Below, in pieces: positions 8,929 to 17,610 of a stretch of DNA of 64,000 bases. The DNA comes from Chakrabartyella piscis (GTDB lineage Bacteria; Bacillota; Clostridia; Lachnospirales; Anaerotignaceae), in assembly GCA_030067835.1 (NCBI GenBank), contig CP092441.1:2232001-2296000 (forward strand), read 5' to 3'. The notes under the pieces were generated by a model. It ran no database searches. It saw only the letters and a list, made by a program, of their open reading frames with translations, and had not been told where the DNA came from. The stretch's first letter is position 1, and every line of letters starts with the position of its first letter. A program made the position numbers and the translations under genes.

Positions 8929-10473
8929 TTATCCATCATATCCCACAGAAGAAGTAATGGTAATCAAACTTTGTGCACTATCCCAACCCACATTGAAATC
9001 AATCAATTGACCCAAATCACGTAATTTGAAATAGGTATTTCCATCAATTGTATAGGCATCCAAATTCTGTATTGTTCCATTACAATATAAAGTAGATGCA
9101 CTTAGTGTTGCAGCTTTATTTTGACCATCACCTGTTGCCAATTCGCCACCAACACTGGTATAAGCATCACCGGTATTCACTGCAATTGCTTTGTTTGCCC
9201 CATCCCAAGAAACAGAGAATTTTGCATTGGTACCACTCAACACTTCTGCCAAATCACGCAATTTGAAATAATTACTTCCGCCAATATTATATGCTTCAAA
9301 TGCCACATTACTACCATCTACAAGAACTTTAGATGCTGTTGCTTGTGCTGTTGCTTGTGCTGTTGCAGATGATGATGTGGTGGTGCTTGTTGTTGTGGTG
9401 TTGGTTGTAGTTGTAGTTGTAGTGGTTGTAGTTCCACCTGAGAATGTCAATATTGCTGCCAAATTTCTACCAGCAGAAGTTTGGAAACTGCCATTTGCAT
9501 ATAACATGCTAGATGCTCCACCATCCAAGCTGATGGCACTGACACATCCCGCACTGACCAAGTTTGCTGCTATATTTGGAAATGTACCTGTTGTGGTACC
9601 CAAAATGATTTCTCCATTGGATTTGACCCCAAGATAACTTCTGGCTGCTGATGCATTGTCCATCTGATTTGCTTCATTTGCAAATTCCACATTGTAACTG
9701 GAGCTATCGTAACCCACATTTTGACCATTCATAACCAAAATTTTACCACCTGTGACTGCTGTTTCTACATTATTCCAATTTCCATTTTGTGTGGATGTAT
9801 AATCTACACCATATGTGATTTTATCGCCAACATTCAAAAATGCATTATAGGAACGCAACATATTTACACGTTCTGAATTGAACACCAACATGGTTGTTCC
9901 ACTTGCCACCTGTTGTGTTGCATTTGTATTGATGTTTGTGACAACACCATTACTCACTGTAACGGTTGTAGCACCTGTTGGCACTGTAAAGCTGTTTTTG
10001 AAATCATCTGTCATCAAAGAAACAGAATATCCTTCTGTATACAATTGATTGGTGACCCAAATTTGGCTACCATCTTTGGAACCATTGCGATAAAACATCG
10101 GTGTTACCGTTACACGATCAATGAGCACATCGCCACTTGATGTGAATCCAACCATATTATGGGTGAAACCACCATTGATCAAGTCTCCATCTTGTATGAT
10201 AGGACCAAAAATTCTTGGTGCATTGTCCGGATAAGAATATCCAGCCGATGTACTGTAGTATGCATCAAAGAAACCACCATTGATGGCATAGGTTACACCG
10301 CTATCAATGAAAGAGGATACATTTGCATCTGTGTGCAAGCCTGTGGATGGAAATGCCACAGAAATATCCATACCTTTTGGATTGAATTGCACTTCTCCTG
10401 CCAAAACGCCCATAGGAAAAGCCAAACTTGTAACCAAAACAACCGCAAGTATACTAGAGAAACGTGTTTTCAT
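8929..10473 (-). CDS. Secreted phosphodiester glycosidase with copper-amine-oxidase-like C-terminal domain
   Basis: 514 aa from the ATG at 10473. Residues 1-26 form a signal peptide (hydrophobic core, cleavage after GVLA). A domain of about 330 residues with YAINGGFFDAYY, NMVGFT and ISLDGGASSMLY matches the phosphodiester glycosidase (NAGPA, uncovering-enzyme) family, which removes sugars attached through phosphodiesters. A threonine/serine-rich linker, partly poly-Thr, joins it to a C-terminal region with two KLRDLAEVL / KLRDLGQLI units typical of copper amine oxidase N-terminal-like wall domains. It probably acts on surface polymers. It lies after pheT, separated by a terminator. The substrate is unknown. 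Confidence 0.85.
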   Translation of the reverse strand: MKTRFSSILAVVLVTSLAFPMGVLAGEVQFNPKGMDISVAFPSTGLHTDANVSSFIDSGVTYAINGGFFDAYYSTSAGYSYPDNAPRIFGPIIQDGDLINGGFTHNMVGFTSSGDVLIDRVTVTPMFYRNGSKDGSQIWVTNQLYTEGYSVSLMTDDFKNSFTVPTGATTVTVSNGVVTNINTNATQQVASGTTMLVFNSERVNMLRSYNAFLNVGDKITYGVDYTSTQNGNWNNVETAVTGGKILVMNGQNVGYDSSSYNVEFANEANQMDNASAARSYLGVKSNGEIILGTTTGTFPNIAANLVSAGCVSAISLDGGASSMLYANGSFQTSAGRNLAAILTFSGGTTTTTTTTTTNTTTTSTTTSSSATAQATAQATASKVLVDGSNVAFEAYNIGGSNYFKLRDLAEVLSGTNAKFSVSWDGANKAIAVNTGDAYTSVGGELATGDGQNKAATLSASTLYCNGTIQNLDAYTIDGNTYFKLRDLGQLIDFNVGWDSAQSLITITSSVGYDG

Positions 10474-10502
10474 AAAATACCCCCTAATTTTAATGATACA
10501 CA

Positions 10503-10535
10503 AAAGGGTGCACATATCAGCACACCCATATACTA
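10503..10535 (-). terminator. pheT terminator
   Basis: On the minus strand GGGTGTGC / GTGCACCC (two G-U pairs), loop TGATAT, then TTTTGTGT, between the pheT stop codon and the glycosidase start. Confidence 0.65.
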
Positions 10536-10543
10536 TTTATAAT

Positions 10544-12943
10544 TTATTTATCTCTTACTTGCGCATTCAATTTGCTTGCCAATTCGCTGACAATTGCACT
10601 CATACCATCTGCAATATCTGCATCAGACAAAGTTCTGTCTGTACCTCTAAAGGAAATGGAATATGCAACAGATTTGTAACCCACTTCGATTTGAGAACCT
10701 TGGTATACATCAAAGAGTGTTGCTGCTTCCATATGTTCGCCACCGTTTGCTTTGATGATGTCTGCAATTTCTTTGACAGTCACATCTTCTTTTACAAGCA
10801 TTGCAATATCTCTTGTCATTGCTGGGAATTTAGGCAATGGTTTGTAAATTACATCTCTATTTGCATTTGCAACCAATGCTTCCACATTGATTACCGCAAG
10901 ATATGTTTTTGCACCGATTTCATAATTTTTTGCCACAATTGGATGTACTTCGCCCAAGTAACCAATGGATTTGCCATCAACAAGGATGGAAGCAGTTCTA
11001 CCAGGATGCATCCAAGTCAAAGATTTTTCTGGAAGATATTCCACTTTATCGGACATACTCAAGGAAGTCATCAAGTGTTCTACAATACCTTTCAAATCAT
11101 AGAAGTCCATTTTGCCATACATACCCATTGTAAGAGTGGATACTTCTTCTGGCAATTCTGTTACAGGCAATGCTTTTGGAAGATATACTTTTGCAACTTC
11201 ATACAAGCCTGCTTGTTCGTTTCTTCTATTATAATTAGTAGAAAGAGAATTCAAGATACCATTGAAGGATACCGTTCTCATAACGCTGAAATCTTCACCC
11301 AATGGATTGTGGATGGTTACAGTTTCACGAAGTTTGCTATCAGCTGGCAACAAGATTTTATCGAATACTTTAGGGCTTTCAAAGCTATATGTCATTGCTT
11401 CACAAAGACCTTCTGCAATCATAACATCTTTGACCATGCCAGTGATGGTTTGTGCATATGTTTTCTTACCAACAGTTGGTGTTCCAGCTGCCAATGTAGG
11501 CACAATTTTGTCATAACCATAGAAACGAGCCACTTCTTCTGCCAAGTCAGCTTGTGCTTCCAAGTCAGGTCTGTAAGTTGGCACTACTACTGTATGATTC
11601 ACAGGATCTACAATAAGTCCCAAACGTTCAAAGGATGCTTGCATATCTTCTTCTGGAATTTCTGTACCCAAGAATTTGTTGATCCATTCTGGAGAATAGG
11701 ACAATTCCCAAGTTTCTTTTTTGTTTGGATATGCGTCTACCACACCAGGAACTACATCCCCAGCACCAAGCATTTCCACCAATTGCACGGCTCTATTGAC
11801 AGCGTCGAGTGCCATGTTTGGATCGATGCCTTTTTCAAATTTAGCAGATGCATCTGTACGCAAACCAACATTTTTCGCTGTGATACGTACGTTTGGACCA
11901 TCAAAGTTTGCAGATTCAAACAAAATTGCTTCTGCATCTTCACTGATCATAGAGTTTTCACCACCCATAACACCTGCAATTGCAACTGCTTTTTCTGGGT
12001 CAGCGATCACAAGCATAGATTCGTTCAAATCTCTAACCACACCATCAAGTGTTGTGATTTGTTCGCCTGCTGTTGCATTACGTACAATGATTTTACGTTC
12101 TGCAATGGTGTTGATATCAAATGCATGCATAGGTTGACCCATTTCCAACATAACGTAGTTTGTGATATCTACGATGTTGTTGATAGGACGTACACCAGCT
12201 GCACGAAGTCTTTTTCTCATCCATCTTGGTGATGGTTCGATTTTTACATTTTGTACTGCACGAGCAACGTATCTAGGACACAATTCTGCATTTTGGATAT
12301 CCACAGAAATCATATCGTTTACATCACCTGTACCTTCTGCTTTCACAGAGATTTCAGGGAATCTAAATTCACCTTTGTATGTTGCTGCTGTTTCTCTTGC
12401 AATACCCAAGATGCTAAAGCAATCTGGTCTATTGGAAGTGATTTCGTATTCCACAACAGTGTCCATCAAATCCATAACTTCCACTACATCTTTGCCAAGT
12501 TCCACTGTTTCTGGGAAGATATAGATACCGTATTCTGGTGCTTCTGGGAAGTCATGCAAGTCAAAGCCCAATTCTTCTACAGAACAAAGCATACCTTGGG
12601 ATTCTACACCACGCAATGGACCTGTATGGATTTCTTTTCCACCAGCGATTACAGAACCATCCAAAGCAACAGGTACATAATCACCAACATTTACGTTAGG
12701 TGCGCCAGTTACGATAGTCAAATCTGCACCTTGACCAGCATCGATGGTACAAATCACCAATTTTTCTGCATCTGGATGTTTTACGATTTCTTTGATATAA
12801 CCAGTTACTACATTTTTGATTTCACCAGCCATAACAGTATAGCCTTCTACCTTAGAACCACTCAAAGTGATATCTTCTACAAAATCTTTGATGCCCACAT
12901 TGACATCTGCATATTCTTTCAACCATGACATAGGTACGTCCAT
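10544..12943 (-). CDS. pheT: Phenylalanyl-tRNA synthetase beta subunit
   Basis: 799 aa from the ATG at 12943 with GGAGAG upstream. PheT pairs with PheS in an alpha2-beta2 enzyme. It contains an N-terminal tRNA-binding (EMAP-like) domain with VVTGYIKEIVKHPDAEKL, the B3/B4 editing region, B5, and a C-terminal ferredoxin-fold anticodon-binding domain ending in SISFRGTDRTLSDADI. Length is normal. The 249-base gap from pheS holds a repeat of family C but no clear promoter, so expression from the pheS T-box promoter is likely. Confidence 0.98.
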   Translation of the reverse strand: MDVPMSWLKEYADVNVGIKDFVEDITLSGSKVEGYTVMAGEIKNVVTGYIKEIVKHPDAEKLVICTIDAGQGADLTIVTGAPNVNVGDYVPVALDGSVIAGGKEIHTGPLRGVESQGMLCSVEELGFDLHDFPEAPEYGIYIFPETVELGKDVVEVMDLMDTVVEYEITSNRPDCFSILGIARETAATYKGEFRFPEISVKAEGTGDVNDMISVDIQNAELCPRYVARAVQNVKIEPSPRWMRKRLRAAGVRPINNIVDITNYVMLEMGQPMHAFDINTIAERKIIVRNATAGEQITTLDGVVRDLNESMLVIADPEKAVAIAGVMGGENSMISEDAEAILFESANFDGPNVRITAKNVGLRTDASAKFEKGIDPNMALDAVNRAVQLVEMLGAGDVVPGVVDAYPNKKETWELSYSPEWINKFLGTEIPEEDMQASFERLGLIVDPVNHTVVVPTYRPDLEAQADLAEEVARFYGYDKIVPTLAAGTPTVGKKTYAQTITGMVKDVMIAEGLCEAMTYSFESPKVFDKILLPADSKLRETVTIHNPLGEDFSVMRTVSFNGILNSLSTNYNRRNEQAGLYEVAKVYLPKALPVTELPEEVSTLTMGMYGKMDFYDLKGIVEHLMTSLSMSDKVEYLPEKSLTWMHPGRTASILVDGKSIGYLGEVHPIVAKNYEIGAKTYLAVINVEALVANANRDVIYKPLPKFPAMTRDIAMLVKEDVTVKEIADIIKANGGEHMEAATLFDVYQGSQIEVGYKSVAYSISFRGTDRTLSDADIADGMSAIVSELASKLNAQVRDK

Positions 12944-12976
12944 GATAACTCTCCTTTCAAATCTACAATAAACCAT

Positions 12977-13188
12977 AAGACCTTGAGACCCTGTCTCAAA
13001 CTCTGTAATTTTTGAAAAAAATTAAGTAAAACTTTATTCTTTGCGTTCAATGCATTGACCGCTGGTTTTATATTTCGATATATTCTTGCTTGTATATTCT
13101 AATTTTTGCCACCCATTATAATACTTAAAATTATAGGGTCAAGGGGATTATCCCCTTGCAGGGTGGTGGGACAGCGTCCCACGGTCTT
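12977..13188. repeat. Dispersed repeat family C, element with inverted ends
   Basis: Lies between pheS and pheT. The left end reads AAGACCTTGAGACCCTGTCTC and the right end, read inversely, AAGACCGTGGGACGCTGTCCC. A perfect inverted repeat, AAGGGGAT-T-ATCCCCTT, sits near 13140-13157. Ends resemble the repeats at 3286 and 60234. Confidence 0.65.
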
Positions 13189-13192
13189 GACC

Positions 13193-14212
13193 TTAGAATT
13201 GTTTCAAGAATTTTACGTCGTTTTCAAATAACAAACGCAAGTCTGTGATGCCATAACGTTGCATTGCCACACGTTCGAGACCCATACCAAATGCAAAACC
13301 ACTGTATTCTTCAGGATCGATACCGCTCATTTTCAATACTTTAGGATGTACCATACCACAACCCAACAATTCAATGTAGCCTTCACCTTTACACACACGA
13401 CAGCCTTCGCCACCACATGCAAAACAAGTTACGTCCATTTCAGCACTTGGTTCTGTGAATGGGAAATGATGTGGTCTGAAACGCACTTTTGTATTTTCGC
13501 CAAACAATTCTTTTGCAAATACTGCCAAAGCACCTTTGAGATCACCCATGGTTACGTTTTTATCGATTACAAGACCTTCCAATTGGTGGAATACAGGTGA
13601 ATGTGTTGCATCCACTTCATCAGCACGATATACAGCACCTGGTGCAATGATACGAATTGGCAATTCACCTTTTTCCATCACACGCACTTGTACTGGTGAT
13701 GTTTGTGTTCTAAGCAAGATATCTGCATTGATATAGAAGGTATCTTGTTCATCTTTTGCAGGATGGTTTGCTGGAATGTTCAAAGCTTCAAAGTTATAGT
13801 AATCTTTTTCTACTTCTGGTCCTTCTGCAATTTCATATCCCATACCCATGAAAATATCAGAAATTTCATCAATTACAATGCTCATAGGGTGTTTATGACC
13901 TTCTGGTCTTGCTTTCCCTGGCATAGTTACGTCGATTTTTTCTGCTTCTAGTCGAATTGCAATTTCTGCCGCTTGCAAACGTGCTTTTGCTTCTTCCAAT
14001 TTTGCTTCGATATCTTGGCGTACTTCATTTGCCAATTGTCCAATGATAGGACGTTCTTCTGCTGTGAGTTTACCCATACCTTTGAGAATTGCTGTCAATT
14101 CACCTTTTTTACCAAGTACACTGACTTTCAAATCCTCAATATCTTTGATGTCTTTTGCTTCATTGAAAGCGGCAATTGCTTTATCGTGAATTACTTTCAA
14201 TTGATCCTTCAT
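13193..14212 (-). CDS. pheS: Phenylalanyl-tRNA synthetase alpha subunit
   Basis: 339 aa from the ATG at 14212 behind AGGAG; the longer frame upstream is part of the T-box leader. It has an N-terminal coiled-coil (about residues 1-85) that contacts tRNA-Phe and the class II catalytic core: HPMSIVIDEISDIF, GPEVEKDYYNFEALNIP, QTSPVQVR, the motif 2 region YRADEVDATHSP and the motif 3 region GFAFGMGLERVAM. First gene of the pheST operon. Confidence 0.98.
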   Translation of the reverse strand: MKDQLKVIHDKAIAAFNEAKDIKDIEDLKVSVLGKKGELTAILKGMGKLTAEERPIIGQLANEVRQDIEAKLEEAKARLQAAEIAIRLEAEKIDVTMPGKARPEGHKHPMSIVIDEISDIFMGMGYEIAEGPEVEKDYYNFEALNIPANHPAKDEQDTFYINADILLRTQTSPVQVRVMEKGELPIRIIAPGAVYRADEVDATHSPVFHQLEGLVIDKNVTMGDLKGALAVFAKELFGENTKVRFRPHHFPFTEPSAEMDVTCFACGGEGCRVCKGEGYIELLGCGMVHPKVLKMSGIDPEEYSGFAFGMGLERVAMQRYGITDLRLLFENDVKFLKQF

Positions 14213-14236
14213 GTTTACTAACTCCTCTCCATTTTT

Positions 14237-14508
14237 CAAAAAAAAATAGCCCTCTATCCCAAACATAGGGACGAAGACTCCGTGGTACCACCCAAATTCC
14301 TATACACCAATGGTATATAGACACTCTTTATGCGTAACGTGCATTTTAACGAATCCCCCTACTTTGGCAATGCCATTTGTTCAAGGAATCAGCTCCAGTG
14401 GGAACTTCAGCAAGTTTCTGTATCAAAAACGCTTCCAGCCAGTGACGTTTTCTCTCTGTCATCTTCCATTTGCCTACTTTTCACTTTCATAGCCATTTCT
14501 ACTATATC
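14237..14508 (-). promoter_or_regulatory. T-box leader of pheST
   Basis: On the minus strand the conserved GGGTGGTACCACG (14281-14293) is followed by a terminator stem (14247-14272) and a run of nine U (14238-14246), ending 25 bases before pheS. Tandem stems fill the 5' part. Control by uncharged tRNA-Phe is expected from the downstream genes. Confidence 0.9.
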
Positions 14509-14514
14509 AAAGTA

Positions 14515-14542
14515 ATTTTATCACAGGATATCAAAAAGTCAA
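14515..14542 (-). promoter_or_regulatory. pheS promoter
   Basis: Minus strand TTGACT (14537-14542), 16-base spacer, TAAAAT (14515-14520), directly before the T-box leader. Confidence 0.7.
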
Positions 14543-14592
14543 GGTGTTTTCCTTATGTTTTACACATTTGTTCTTGTATTTTACCAAAACAT

Positions 14593-14637
14593 TAAAAAAA
14601 CAGAAGAAATAGCCAAATTGACCACTTCTTCTGTCTA
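14593..14637 (-). terminator. Terminator of the dnaE-pfkA-pyk cluster
   Basis: On the minus strand ACAGAAG / CTTCTGT with further pairing inside, followed by seven U. It starts about 12 bases after the pyk stop codon. Confidence 0.8.
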
Positions 14638-14648
14638 CAATTATTCTA

Positions 14649-16421
14649 TTATTCTACGCCTGCATCTTCGTCTGGTTTGCCAGCATATACAAAGCCATTG
14701 GATGTGTCCAATGTAATCAAAGTATCATTTGGAATGAAATCTGTCACTTTGGAGTTACAAATAATCACAGGAATATTCAAAGCTCTTGCAACGATTTCTG
14801 CGTGACAATCAATATCGTGACCCATAGGTCCAATGATTACACCACCAGCTTTTTGCAAGTATGGCATGAAATCATTGTCTGTTGCACTTGCAACCAAGAT
14901 ATCACCTTTGTTGAAGTTTCTTTGCAAATCTTCTCTAATTTTGATAACTCTTGCTTGACCGCTGATTTTTTTGTTGCCAATACCAACGCCTTTGCAAAGT
15001 ACATCGCCAACGATTTCTACACGCAATGTGTTTGTGGAACCACTGACACCAAGAGGCATACCCATTGTCAACGCAATGGTATCTCCATTTTTCACAAGCC
15101 CACTTTCCACAGCAACTTCTTTAACCAATTCAAATACTTTTCCTTGTTTTGGTTTTTTTGTTACCAACATTGGTTTGCAACCCCAAACAAGATTGAGTTG
15201 TCTCCAAGTTTGTTCTGTCATTGTACCTGCAACAATAGGACAAATTGGTCTATGTTTAGCAATCATTTTTGCTGTGAAACCAGTTTTTGTGATGGTACAA
15301 ATTGCAGTTGTATTGAGTTCTGCAGCTGTTGTACAAGTTGCAAAGCTAATTGCATTTGTGATGTTTGTTCTTGCACCTTCTGGTTGTCTGGTCAAGTTTT
15401 TGCTGTAGTTGATGCTACTTTCTGCTCTTTCTGCAATGCGAGCCATAGTTGCAACTGCATCCAAAGGATAGTTACCAGCAGCTGTTTCACCAGAAAGCAT
15501 AATTGCATCGCTACCATCGAAGATTGCATTTGCAACGTCATTTGCTTCTGCTCTTGTTGGTCTTGGGCTATTGACCATACTTTCCAACATTTGTGTTGCA
15601 GTGATAACTGGTTTGTTGTGTTGGTTTGCTTTCAAAATAAGTGCTTTTTGCACCAATGGAACTTCTTCTGGTGGAATTTCCACACCCAAGTCACCACGAG
15701 CAACCATAATACCATCGGAAACTTCCAAGATTTCGTCGATACGATCCACACCTTCTTGATTTTCGATTTTTGCAATGATATGGATGTTTTCGCCACCGTT
15801 TTCTTCCAATACTTTTCTGATTTGTGTTACATCAGATGGTGTACGAATGAAGGAAGCAGCAACCACATCAAAACCATTAACAATACCAAATTTCAAATCT
15901 TCGATATCTTTTTCTGTAAGAGATGGCAAGTTTACTTTGATACCAGGAAGGTTTACGCCTTTTCTGGATCCCACTTTACCACCATTGACAACCACACAGT
16001 TGACATCATTGCCTTTGATGGATTCTACACAAAGTTCAATCAAACCATCGTCAATCAAAACTCTGGAACCAACAGACAAATCTTTTGGCAAATCCATATA
16101 TGTGACAGATACCCTTTCTTGTGTACCTTCAATATCATCTGTTGTCAAAGTGAATTTATCTCCACTTTCCAACATGATTTTATCATCTACAAATGTTTTG
16201 ATACGAATTTCTGGGCCTTTTGTATCCAAAAGCAATGGAATTGGTGCACCCAACTCTTCACGTGCTTGTTTCAATTTTGCAATCATTGCACCATGGGATT
16301 CATAAGTACCATGGGAAAAATTGACACGTGCTGCATCCAAACCATTTTGGATGAGTTGTTTCATAATTTCTACAGAATCTGTTGCTGGACCAAGTGTACA
16401 AACAATTTTCGTTCTACGCAT
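14649..16421 (-). CDS. pyk: Pyruvate kinase with C-terminal PEP-utiliser domain
   Basis: 590 aa; the core (about 475 aa) converts PEP and ADP to pyruvate and ATP. Motifs include the N-terminal MRRTKIVCTLGPATDS, the catalytic-lysine/metal segment IIAKIENQEGVDRIDEIL and MVARGDLGVEIP, and the signature TATQMLESM. The extra 110 residues form the swivelling-histidine domain shared with PEP synthases (GGVIIGPMGHDIDCHAEIVARAL, histidine present), common in Bacilli and Clostridia. The start follows AAAGGAGG. It is the last gene of a dnaE-pfkA-pyk cluster, placing two committed glycolytic steps side by side. Confidence 0.97.
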   Translation of the reverse strand: MRRTKIVCTLGPATDSVEIMKQLIQNGLDAARVNFSHGTYESHGAMIAKLKQAREELGAPIPLLLDTKGPEIRIKTFVDDKIMLESGDKFTLTTDDIEGTQERVSVTYMDLPKDLSVGSRVLIDDGLIELCVESIKGNDVNCVVVNGGKVGSRKGVNLPGIKVNLPSLTEKDIEDLKFGIVNGFDVVAASFIRTPSDVTQIRKVLEENGGENIHIIAKIENQEGVDRIDEILEVSDGIMVARGDLGVEIPPEEVPLVQKALILKANQHNKPVITATQMLESMVNSPRPTRAEANDVANAIFDGSDAIMLSGETAAGNYPLDAVATMARIAERAESSINYSKNLTRQPEGARTNITNAISFATCTTAAELNTTAICTITKTGFTAKMIAKHRPICPIVAGTMTEQTWRQLNLVWGCKPMLVTKKPKQGKVFELVKEVAVESGLVKNGDTIALTMGMPLGVSGSTNTLRVEIVGDVLCKGVGIGNKKISGQARVIKIREDLQRNFNKGDILVASATDNDFMPYLQKAGGVIIGPMGHDIDCHAEIVARALNIPVIICNSKVTDFIPNDTLITLDTSNGFVYAGKPDEDAGVE

Positions 16422-16569
16422 TTTTTTCCTCCTTTAAAGGTCTAATTTGTATATATCTATGTACATACACAGCGTATCGAAAAAGCAATTGCTGCAATCT
16501 GCCAGCACTGCCACCCAAAACATCCCCATAAATCTGCGTATATACATTATTCAACTATTACATGATTGA

Positions 16570-17550
16570 TTAGATAGACAAAGTTTTGATTACGTGATAA
16601 ACTGCTTGATCCAAAGGTTTTTCCATTTCAAAGGATTCATCCAAATCAATGAGTTCATATTTACCACCGTTAAAACCAACTACTTTGTTTGTTTCACCAC
16701 GCATAATACCTTCTACTACATGATACCCCATCATAGAGCCATGCATACGGTCGATTGCTGTTGGGCTACCGCCTCTTTGCAAGTGACCCAAGATTGTTGC
16801 TCTGGATTGGATACCTGTGATTTCTTGAATTTCTTCTGCCAGTTTTTGTGTTCCACCAACACCCTCAGCAACCACAATCAAGTTGAGACGTTTGCCAGTG
16901 CTTCTGTTTTTCAAGATTTGTTGGATGATTTGTTTTGTGTCCAACTCTTCTTTTGCTTCTGGGAACATAACGTCTTCTGCACCACCACACATTGCACACC
17001 ACAAAGCAATGTAACCAGCATCTCTACCCATTACTTCTACAACGCCACAACGTTCATGGGAATTGGAAGTGTCACGCAATTTGTTGAGTGCATCCATACC
17101 TGTGTTGACTGCTGTATCGAAACCAAGTGTGTATTCAGAACTTTGCATATCCAAGTCAATGGTTGCAGGAATACCGAAACAGTTGATGCCAAGAGCAGAC
17201 AATTTTTGCATACCTCTATAGGAACCATCACCACCGATAACAACAAGTGCATCCAATCCCAATACTTTTGCTACGTTTGCTGCTTTCTTTTGACCAGCTT
17301 CTTCCATCATTTCCAAACAACGTGCTGTATGCAAGATTGTACCACCAGAGCTCAAAATGTTGGACACATCTTTGCTTTTCAAATCTACAATTTCACCAGC
17401 AATCAAGCCATTGTAACCTTTACGGATACCAACCACTTGTACATCATGTGACAAAGCAGTTCTAACCACTGCACGCAAAGCTGCATTCATACCAGGTGCA
17501 TCGCCACCACTTGTCAAAACACCGATTTTTTTTATTTTTTTTGCTTCCAT
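16570..17550 (-). CDS. pfkA: 6-phosphofructokinase
   Basis: 326 aa from the ATG at 17550 (GGAGGTATTGAAT upstream). Phosphorylates fructose 6-phosphate. The ATP-binding GGDAPGMN (15-22) and GGDGSYRGMQKL (106 onward) are present; the glycine after GGD favours ATP over pyrophosphate as donor. The usual catalytic motif PGTIDND reads PATIDLD (128-134): the base D132 and D134 are kept, but the glycine and asparagine are replaced. MGRDAGYIAL and ERCGVVEVMGR are normal. It lies 60 bases after dnaE and 148 before pyk. Confidence 0.95.
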   Translation of the reverse strand: MEAKKIKKIGVLTSGGDAPGMNAALRAVVRTALSHDVQVVGIRKGYNGLIAGEIVDLKSKDVSNILSSGGTILHTARCLEMMEEAGQKKAANVAKVLGLDALVVIGGDGSYRGMQKLSALGINCFGIPATIDLDMQSSEYTLGFDTAVNTGMDALNKLRDTSNSHERCGVVEVMGRDAGYIALWCAMCGGAEDVMFPEAKEELDTKQIIQQILKNRSTGKRLNLIVVAEGVGGTQKLAEEIQEITGIQSRATILGHLQRGGSPTAIDRMHGSMMGYHVVEGIMRGETNKVVGFNGGKYELIDLDESFEMEKPLDQAVYHVIKTLSI

Positions 17551-17610
17551 ATTCAATACCTCCATTTGATTCACATACCTTTTTACTTTTGTGCAAATAA
17601 AAATCCATTC

